Of a stretch of 17,126 nt of DNA, positions 7,152-13,048 are shown piece by piece (positions within the stretch are counted from its first letter, which is position 1; each line of letters begins with the position of its first letter). Below the pieces are notes generated by a model. It saw nothing but the letters and a program-made list of their open reading frames with translations, did no database searches and had not been told where the DNA came from. This stretch comes from DASQPR01 sp035713725. Lineage in GTDB: Bacteria; Actinomycetota; Actinomycetes; Mycobacteriales; Micromonosporaceae. Location of the stretch: contig DASTMZ010000177.1 in assembly GCA_035713725.1 (NCBI GenBank), forward strand, positions 1 through 17,126. The letters are read 5' to 3'. A program made the translations under genes and the position numbers.

Positions 7152-8323
7152 AAACAATCGCGGTCGTCGGCGGCTCGTTGGCCGGACTCTCGACCGCGCG
7201 CGCGCTCCGCCATCAAGGCTTCGATGGCCGCCTGTTCATCATCAGCGGTGAACGCCACCGGCCCTACGATCGGCCGCCATTGTCGAAGACCTATCTCGCG
7301 GGGACGGTGACCGACGCCGAGATCGCCCTCGAGGCAGCCGATGAAGACCTGGACGCCGATTGGCGGTTCGGCGTCACGGCGCTCGCGCTCGACCCGTCCG
7401 GGCGGCGATTGGACCTGTCGGACGGCAGCGCTCTGGTCGCGGACGGGGTCGTGCTAGCCACCGGCGCGTCGCCGCGCAGTGTGCCAGGCACGCCGCGGCT
7501 GGCGGGAGCACATGTGCTGCGGTCCGTCGATGATTCCCGCTCGCTGCGGGAGGATCTACGCCCGGGGGCACGGCTGGTGGTGGTTGGCGCCGGCTTCATC
7601 GGCGCCGAAGTTGCATCTACGGCACGGGGTCTCGGTCTGGAGGTCGTCGTCGTCGAAGCAGCCAGTCACCCGCTTTCCGGTCCGATCGGCGCCGAGATGG
7701 GCAGCGTCGTGGCGTCCTTGCACACCCGTCATGGCGTGGAACTAACTTGTGGCATGGGGGTAGTCGGGCTGATCGGCGGCGACCGGGTGACGGGTGTCGC
7801 GCTCGCGGACGGCCGGGTTGTTGACGCCGACGTCGTGCTGGTGGGGATCGGGGTTCGGCCAAACACCGAGTGGCTCCGAGGGTCCGGGCTGGCCGCCGCC
7901 GAGGGAGTGATCTGCGATGCCTACGGCGCGACGCCGGTAGCGAATGTGGTAGCGGTCGGCGACTGCGCGGCGTGGTACGAGCCGGCTCTCGGCCGACACG
8001 TACGCTTCGAGCACTGGACGGCCGCCCGCGAGCGCGGCGCGATCGCCGCAGCGACGTTGTTGTCCGGCGGCACCGAATTCAGATCCGGACGCCCACCGTA
8101 CTTCTGGTCCGACCAGTACGGGCTCACCATCCAGATCGCCGGACACATCGCTGGTGCTGATTCGATCGTGGTGGAAGAAGGTTCCACGGCCGACTGCGAC
8201 TTCCTTGCGGTCTACCGGCGGAGAGCCGATCCGGTGGCCGTGTTGGCAATGGGCCGAGGCAAGTCGTTCATGCACTGGCGCCGCCAGCTCGCAACCGCAG
8301 CAGTCTCAGCGCGTCAGGAGTAG
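7148..8323 (+). CDS. FAD-dependent ferredoxin reductase (NAD(P)H oxidoreductase)
   Basis: The 391-residue protein has two dinucleotide-binding folds. An N-terminal FAD motif VVGGSLAGLSTARALR lies near 6-21, followed by the hallmark RPYDRPPLSK (38-47). The NAD(P)H motif VVVGAGFIGAEVA lies near 144-156. The second FAD motif VVAVGDCAAW lies near 267-276, and a C-terminal reductase domain contains PYFWSDQYGL.IQIAG. This is the class that reduces small ferredoxins for oxygenases and P450s (BphA4/putidaredoxin-reductase type), so the partner is the Rieske ferredoxin immediately upstream, to which it is translationally coupled. The oxygenase gene follows after 3 bases. NADH is the usual donor, but cofactor preference cannot be read with certainty. 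Confidence 0.93.
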   Translation: MKTIAVVGGSLAGLSTARALRHQGFDGRLFIISGERHRPYDRPPLSKTYLAGTVTDAEIALEAADEDLDADWRFGVTALALDPSGRRLDLSDGSALVADGVVLATGASPRSVPGTPRLAGAHVLRSVDDSRSLREDLRPGARLVVVGAGFIGAEVASTARGLGLEVVVVEAASHPLSGPIGAEMGSVVASLHTRHGVELTCGMGVVGLIGGDRVTGVALADGRVVDADVVLVGIGVRPNTEWLRGSGLAAAEGVICDAYGATPVANVVAVGDCAAWYEPALGRHVRFEHWTAARERGAIAAATLLSGGTEFRSGRPPYFWSDQYGLTIQIAGHIAGADSIVVEEGSTADCDFLAVYRRRADPVAVLAMGRGKSFMHWRRQLATAAVSARQE

Positions 8324-8326
8324 CCC

Positions 8327-9475
8327 GTGTCAACGATCAGCTTGCCCAATAGCCTCATTGCCACACTGCCTGGCAGCTGCTACACCGATGACAACTTCTT
8401 CGCCCTCGAACAACAGCGCATCTTCGAGGAGATGTGGTTCTGCGCGGCACGCTCATCTGACGTGCCGACACCCGGGTCGTTCCGGACGGTTCAAGTCGGT
8501 CGCGAGAATGTACTGATCTCGCGCAACCGATCCGGTGCGATCAGCGCGTTCTTCAACGTCTGCCGCCACCGCGGCGCGAAACTCTGCGCCGAGGACAACG
8601 GCGTGATCGGGCGAGCGTTTCAGTGTCCGTACCACGCGTGGACCTATGATCTGGACGGCAAGCTCATCGCGGCACCGAACCTGACAAGGATGCCCGACAT
8701 CGATCGCGTCGAATTCGGCTTGGTACGCATCTCGGTCCGGCAATGGCTTGGCTACATCTGGGTTTGCCTGGCCGATGAGCCGGTTTCGTTCGAGGAAACG
8801 GTGATGCACGCCGTCATCGAGCGACTCGGCGACTTGGACGCGATCGATCATTACGACATCGCGAACCTTGAGGTGGGTCGACGGATCGTGTACGACGTCA
8901 GGGCCAACTGGAAGCTGATCGTCGAGAACTTCATGGAGTGCTACCACTGTGCGACGATCCACCCGGAGTTGACCGAGGTGCTGCCTGAGTTCGCGGACGG
9001 TTACGCGGCGCAATACTTCGTCGGACACGGCGCCAAATTCGGCGACGAGATTCAGGGATTCACTATCGACGGTTCCGTGGGCGTGGATCGGATTCCCAGC
9101 GTCAGCGAGAATCAAGACCGCCGCTACTATGCCATCACCATCAAGCCGCAAGTGTTCATCAACCTCGTGCCGGACCACGTCATCCTCCATCGGATGTACC
9201 CGGTCGCGGCGGACCACACCATCGTCGAGTGCGACTGGCTGTATATGCCCGGCGTAGTCGAGTCGGGCACCGACATCAGCCGCTCGGTTGAACTGTTCCA
9301 CCGAGTGAATCAACAGGATTTCGAGGCCTGCGAACGGTGCCAGCCGTCAATGAGCTCACGCGTGTATCGCCACGGCGGCGTACTGGTGCCGAGCGAACAC
9401 CACATCGGCGGCTTCCACGACTGGCTTATCGCGCGAGTGGGGATCGACGGCCAACGCGGGACGCGTCCTATCTGA
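8327..9475 (+). CDS. Rieske oxygenase alpha subunit, probable betaine N-demethylase
   Basis: This is a 382-residue catalytic oxygenase subunit. The Rieske cluster uses Cys79-x-His81 (NVCRHRGAKLC) and Cys100-x-x-His103 (FQCPYHAWTYDLDG). The mononuclear iron site is His207 and His212 in ENFMECYHCATIHPEL plus Asp331 in VNQQDFEACERCQ. The residue in the bridging position is Glu204 rather than the Asp of aromatic dioxygenases. As I recall, the same Glu occurs in CntA-type enzymes acting on quaternary amines, and the ECYHC..HPEL pattern is shared with glycine-betaine oxygenases. With dimethylglycine and sarcosine oxidases alongside, glycine betaine to dimethylglycine plus formaldehyde is the best guess; stachydrine, carnitine or choline are alternatives. 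GTG 8327 has AGGAG (8316-8320). The 3' end overlaps iclR tail to tail by 8 bases. Confidence 0.88.
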   Translation: MSTISLPNSLIATLPGSCYTDDNFFALEQQRIFEEMWFCAARSSDVPTPGSFRTVQVGRENVLISRNRSGAISAFFNVCRHRGAKLCAEDNGVIGRAFQCPYHAWTYDLDGKLIAAPNLTRMPDIDRVEFGLVRISVRQWLGYIWVCLADEPVSFEETVMHAVIERLGDLDAIDHYDIANLEVGRRIVYDVRANWKLIVENFMECYHCATIHPELTEVLPEFADGYAAQYFVGHGAKFGDEIQGFTIDGSVGVDRIPSVSENQDRRYYAITIKPQVFINLVPDHVILHRMYPVAADHTIVECDWLYMPGVVESGTDISRSVELFHRVNQQDFEACERCQPSMSSRVYRHGGVLVPSEHHIGGFHDWLIARVGIDGQRGTRPI

Positions 9476-10265
9476 GATTACCCATTCGGTCGCTGATCCG
9501 GCTCGCGCCTGATCGAAGACGATCTGCGATCTTGGCGATCCGCGACCCGTCCAGCCGATATGCCGGACCGGAAACGCTGACCGCGCCGGCGACCGCTCCG
9601 GTTTGATCGCGGACCGGCGCGGCAATTGCGTTCAGACCATCTTCGTACTCCTCGAACGTCGTCGCGTAGCCGTCGGAAAGTACGGTCTTCAGCGCCGCAT
9701 CGAGGGCTTTGCGGGTCGTCAGAGTTCGCTTCGTGTAGCGCGGCAGGCCGGCTGCGTCGAGTAACTGCTTACGCGTCTCCGCGCTCAGGTGGGCAAGCAG
9801 CACCTTGCCGCTCGAGGTCGCGTGTAGTGGAGTCAGCTGACCGACCCAGTTCTGCGCCGCAACGGCCGCGGAACCCGTGGCCTGGTCCACGTTCACTGCG
9901 TAGTGCGAACGGACGACGGCCAGGTTCACGGTCTCGCCGAGTTCGGCGGCCAGTTCGTCGAGGACGGGACGGGCCTGCCGCACCAGATCAAGCCGACCTG
10001 GGATAGTGCTCGCGAGCCGGAGGACGCCGAATCCGAGTTGGTACTTGCCTCGACCGGTGGTTTGTTCGACCAATCCTCGGTCCTCGAGCGCGCTGAGCAA
10101 CCGAAATGCGGTGGACTTGTGTACGCCGATGTCCGCGGCCACCTCGCTCACTCCCGCACCACCTCGACGCGCGAGGATTTCCAGCACGCTGATGGCCCGG
10201 TCGACCGACTGAACGCCGCTAGTCGATTCGGCGGACGACTCGCCAGTCCGCACACCGCTGCGCAT
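9468..10265 (-). CDS. IclR-family transcriptional regulator
   Basis: This is a 265-residue regulator. The N-terminal winged helix-turn-helix (about 18-80) reads VQSVDRAISVLEILA, then GVSEVAADIGVHKSTAFRLLSALEDRGLVE, with recognition helix around residues 49-60. The C-terminal effector domain (about 90-260) contains LHATSSGKVLLAHL and GYATTFEEYEDGLNAIAAPVRD, the usual IclR ligand-pocket segments. ATG 10265 is preferred over an in-frame start at 10370: the extension is not family-like, and a -10 box sits six bases before 10265. It lies between the Rieske operon and the dimethylglycine oxidase gene, from which it diverges, so these are its likely targets. The effector is probably a pathway amine, but this cannot be read from the sequence. 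Confidence 0.93.
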   Translation of the reverse strand: MRSGVRTGESSAESTSGVQSVDRAISVLEILARRGGAGVSEVAADIGVHKSTAFRLLSALEDRGLVEQTTGRGKYQLGFGVLRLASTIPGRLDLVRQARPVLDELAAELGETVNLAVVRSHYAVNVDQATGSAAVAAQNWVGQLTPLHATSSGKVLLAHLSAETRKQLLDAAGLPRYTKRTLTTRKALDAALKTVLSDGYATTFEEYEDGLNAIAAPVRDQTGAVAGAVSVSGPAYRLDGSRIAKIADRLRSGASRISDRMGNLR

Positions 10266-10271
10266 GGCACG

Positions 10272-10300
10272 ACTATACGGCCGTTCAACCCTGTTGCGAA
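10272..10300 (-). promoter_or_regulatory. leaderless iclR promoter
   Basis: On the minus strand, -35 TTCGCA (10300-10295), a 17-base spacer and -10 TATAGT (10277-10272) precede the iclR ATG (10265) by only 6 bases. The mRNA should start at or beside the start codon. The -35 lies inside candidate operator site B, so the regulator would control its own gene. Confidence 0.55.
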
Positions 10301-10307
10301 TGGCGAG
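10291..10307 (+). promoter_or_regulatory. candidate IclR operator, site B
   Basis: CTGTTGCGAATGGCGAG matches site A (6747-6763) at 13 of 17 positions, including the whole first half CTGTTGCG and the AT and GCG core. Its own symmetry is weaker than that of site A. It covers the -35 of the iclR promoter. Confidence 0.45.
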
Positions 10308-10419
10308 ACATCGAGCGCAATTCGCGCGGTCGCGGAATCTCCGAGTCAGCCAGCCGGGGTCGCCGTTCACGATAGCAACACGTCACCGGCCGGGGCGGCG
10401 CCTTCCTGGCCTTCGACGC

Positions 10420-10449
10420 TTGACACCGCTTGTCCCGAGCGGGAACGCT
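10420..10449 (+). promoter_or_regulatory. promoter of the dimethylglycine oxidase gene
   Basis: A perfect -35 TTGACA (10420-10425), an 18-base spacer and a weak -10 AACGCT (10444-10449) are followed at once by GTTGCGTCATAG (10451-10462). This is the same layout as the promoter at 6719: consensus -35, 18 bases, poor -10, then a TTGCG element. Short inverted repeats (CCGCT/AGCGG, TCCCG/CGGGA) lie in the spacer. Confidence 0.45.
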
Positions 10450-10467
10450 GGTTGCGTCATAGAGGAA

Positions 10468-10483
10468 CTGTTGCATATCGCAG
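10468..10483 (+). promoter_or_regulatory. candidate IclR operator, site C
   Basis: CTGTTGCATATCGCAG begins with the same CTGTTGC as sites A and B and keeps an AT-rich centre followed by CGCA, with one base fewer in the first arm. A looser copy, GTTGCGTCATAGAGGAAC, lies at 10451-10468. Both fall between the promoter and the Shine-Dalgarno of the oxidase gene. Confidence 0.4.
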
Positions 10484-10500
10484 AACGAAGGCGGTTGCTC

Positions 10501-12936
10501 ATGGTGGCTCCTCGCGTCGTCGTCATTGGTGGCGGCGTGGTCGGCGCGGCGCTCGTCGATGAGCTGACATCGCGCGGCTGGGCGGACGTCACGCTCATCG
10601 AACAAGGAACTATGCCTTCACCTGGTGGGTCCACATCGCACGCCCCTGGCTTGGTGTTCCAGGCCAACGGGTCGAAAACCATGACCGAGTTCGCCCGCTA
10701 CACCGTCGAGAAGTTCTGCTCGCTCGACGCCGGCGGTGAACCGTGCTTCCTGCAGGTCGGAGGTCTCGAGGTTGCGACCACGCAGGAGCGCGCGAAGGAC
10801 CTGCATCGGCGGCACGGCTGGCTGACGGCCTGGGGAGTCGAGGCATTTGTGCTGGATTCGGCGGAGACGGTTGCCAGATACCCGTTGCTAGATCCGGACA
10901 TCGTGCTCGGTGGCCTATACGTACCGACCGACGGCATCGCAAAGGCGGTGCGCGCGGTCGACGCCCAGAGCCGCCGCGCGGCCGCGCGGGGCGCCACCAT
11001 CCTCGATCGGCACGAAGTTCTTGACATCAGAGTCGATGCTGGCCGGATAACCGGTGTCGTGACCGATCACGGTGACATCCCCGCGGACATCGTGGTGTGC
11101 TGCGCCGGCATATGGGGCCCATTGATTGCAAACAAGGTGGGTATGAGCCTGCCTCTGACTCCGCTCGCGCATCAGCTGGCGTGGACGTCGACCATATCGG
11201 GGCTAGCCGGATACACCGATGAGGCGCACCTGCCAATCCTGCGCCATCAGGGCCGCGACCTTTACTACCGCCAACGGTACGACACCCTCGGAATCGGCTA
11301 CTACGGTCATCACCCGATGCCGATTCGGCCAGCGGAACTCGAGCGTCCCGAAGTGGTCGGCATGCCGTCGATCCTGCCGTTCACCGAGGACGACTTCACC
11401 GACGCCTGGATGGAGACCAGGGCGCTGATGCCATCCACCCGCGACGCGGAGATTACCGACGGCATGAACGGCCTCTTTTCGTTTACGACAGACAACATGC
11501 CGTTGATCGGATCCTCGCCCGATGTCGATGGCTTCTGGGTGGCGGAGGCTGTGTGGATAACGCACTCCGCCGGCGTCGGTCGAGCTGTTGCCGAGCTGCT
11601 GGTCGACGGTCACTGCTCGTCGTTCGACCTACACGAATGCGATGTGAATCGCTTCGAACAGCACCAACTCGCACCCGAATACGTGCTCACGCGCAACTGT
11701 CAGAACTACGTCGAGGTGTACGACATCATTCACCCGCTGCAGCCTCCGGAGAATCTGCGTCCGATTCGCGTTTCTCCCTTCTACGACAGGGAATCCGCGC
11801 TGGGCGGTGAGTTCCTCGAGGCAGCAGGCTGGGAACGGCCGCAATGGTACGAGGCGAACGTCGGGCTCGTCGTTGGCCGCGAGGTACCGACGCCGAACGA
11901 CTGGGCCGCGCATTACTGGTCGCCCATCGTTGCGGCAGAGGCGAAGGCGACCCGCGAGAACGTTGCGATGTACGACATGACAGCGCTCAAGCGCATCGAT
12001 GTCAGCGGTGCAGGCGCTGCGGCATTCCTGAACAGCATGGTGACCGGCGACGTGGACAAGTCGATCGGTTCGGTGACGTACTGCCTGTTGCTCGATGTCG
12101 ACGGCGGCATTCGCAGTGACATCACGGTCACCCGGCTGGCGGCCGATCGATTCCAGGTTGGTGCCAACGGCAGTCTCGACCTCGACTGGCTCCACCGTCA
12201 CCTGCCGGCTGACAGCGCCATCCGGATCCGCGACATCACATCCGGCACGTGTTGTGTCGGACTGTGGGGTCCGAACGCCCGCAATGTCGTACAACCGTTG
12301 ACCGAAACAGACTTCTCGAACGAGGGTTTCAAGTACTTCCGGGCCAAACAAGCGTTCATCGGCTCCGTGCCGGTCACGGCGTTGCGCCTATCGTATGTCG
12401 GCGAGCTCGGCTGGGAGCTGTACACGAGTGCCGACTACGGTGCCGAGCTCTGGGACGTGCTGTGGGCCGCCGGCCAGAAGCACAGCATCATCGCCGCCGG
12501 ACGCGGCGCATTCAACAGCTTGCGCCTAGAGAAGGGTTACCGCGGCTTCGGCGTAGACATGACCCACGAACACGACCCCTACGAGGCGGGTCTCGGCTTC
12601 GCCGTGAAGCTCGACAAAGGCGAGTTCATCGGCAGAGATGCGCTGATCAAACGCAAAGGCAACGTCACCCGCAAGCTGACCTGCCTGACGCTCAGCGACG
12701 ACACCGCGGTTGTCGTCGGCAAGGAGCCGGTGTTCACGGGGGACGCATGTGTCGGGTACGTGACGAGCGCCGCCTACGGATACACGATATGCCGAGGCAT
12801 TGCGTACGCCTGGTTGCCTGCGGAGCTGAGCAACATCGGCACCGAAGTTAACATCGGCTACTTCGACGAGCATGTCTCGGCCGTGGTGGCAGCGGAGCCG
12901 CTGGTGGACCCGACCATGGAGCGGATCCGTGCGTGA
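10501..12936 (+). CDS. dimethylglycine oxidase (FAD and folate domains)
   Basis: This 811-residue enzyme closely follows, from memory, the Arthrobacter globiformis dimethylglycine oxidase (about 830 residues). It oxidises dimethylglycine to sarcosine, reduces O2 to H2O2 and delivers the methyl carbon to tetrahydrofolate. The N-terminal DAO domain has VVVIGGGVVGAALVDEL (6-22) and PGGSTSHAPGLVFQ, where His47 is placed as the flavinylated histidine. His224 (PLAHQ) and a Tyr of DLYYRQ (255/256) match the active-site His/Tyr pair of that enzyme. From about 470 a GcvT domain follows, with Asp540 in GGIRSDITV placed as the folate-site Asp, and then LSYVGELGWELYTSAD and LGFAVKLDKGEFIGRDAL. ATG 10501 has AAGGCGG (10488-10494) upstream; the frame open back to 10264 is not family-like. 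It is the middle step between the Rieske oxygenase and SoxBDAG. Confidence 0.94.
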   Translation: MVAPRVVVIGGGVVGAALVDELTSRGWADVTLIEQGTMPSPGGSTSHAPGLVFQANGSKTMTEFARYTVEKFCSLDAGGEPCFLQVGGLEVATTQERAKDLHRRHGWLTAWGVEAFVLDSAETVARYPLLDPDIVLGGLYVPTDGIAKAVRAVDAQSRRAAARGATILDRHEVLDIRVDAGRITGVVTDHGDIPADIVVCCAGIWGPLIANKVGMSLPLTPLAHQLAWTSTISGLAGYTDEAHLPILRHQGRDLYYRQRYDTLGIGYYGHHPMPIRPAELERPEVVGMPSILPFTEDDFTDAWMETRALMPSTRDAEITDGMNGLFSFTTDNMPLIGSSPDVDGFWVAEAVWITHSAGVGRAVAELLVDGHCSSFDLHECDVNRFEQHQLAPEYVLTRNCQNYVEVYDIIHPLQPPENLRPIRVSPFYDRESALGGEFLEAAGWERPQWYEANVGLVVGREVPTPNDWAAHYWSPIVAAEAKATRENVAMYDMTALKRIDVSGAGAAAFLNSMVTGDVDKSIGSVTYCLLLDVDGGIRSDITVTRLAADRFQVGANGSLDLDWLHRHLPADSAIRIRDITSGTCCVGLWGPNARNVVQPLTETDFSNEGFKYFRAKQAFIGSVPVTALRLSYVGELGWELYTSADYGAELWDVLWAAGQKHSIIAAGRGAFNSLRLEKGYRGFGVDMTHEHDPYEAGLGFAVKLDKGEFIGRDALIKRKGNVTRKLTCLTLSDDTAVVVGKEPVFTGDACVGYVTSAAYGYTICRGIAYAWLPAELSNIGTEVNIGYFDEHVSAVVAAEPLVDPTMERIRA

Positions 12937-12983
12937 ACGCGGTCGGTGCGTTGTGCTCGCGTCGTCGGAGCCGGCGTAACAGT

Positions 12984-13014
12984 CGGCCGTAGTCAGCTGG
13001 AGTCTTCACGGCCG
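12984..13014. terminator. inverted repeat CGGCCGT/ACGGCCG between oxidase and LuxR genes
   Basis: CGGCCGT (12984-12990) and ACGGCCG (13008-13014) are perfect 7-base complements with a 17-base loop. Placed 47 bases after the oxidase stop, it could terminate that transcript. Placed 22 bases before the luxR -10, it could equally be an operator. The long loop and lack of T tract favour neither. Confidence 0.35.
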
Positions 13015-13035
13015 GAACGGACAAGACAGGGCCCG

Positions 13036-13041
13036 TACGAT
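13036..13041 (+). promoter_or_regulatory. -10 box for a leaderless LuxR-family transcript
   Basis: TACGAT is followed by 7 bases and then GTG 13049, the same spacing as at the VOC gene. There is no Shine-Dalgarno before the GTG. No convincing -35 was found. Confidence 0.45.
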
Positions 13042-13048
13042 CGTCGCT

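Noticed and set aside
8453..9313. 286-codon minus-strand open frame
   Set aside because: Opposite the Rieske oxygenase, whose metal-site motifs are intact on the plus strand.
9468..9475. 8-base overlap of the oxygenase and iclR 3' ends
   Set aside because: Short tail-to-tail overlaps are common in compact bacterial genomes and need no special explanation.
10266..10370. Longer IclR start at 10370
   Set aside because: The 35 extra residues are not IclR-like and would include the -10 and -35 boxes found just upstream of ATG 10265.
10264..10500. 79-residue N-terminal extension of dimethylglycine oxidase
   Set aside because: It is Arg-rich and covers the divergent promoter region. The family begins just before the VVVIGGGVVG motif, and ATG 10501 has a ribosome site.
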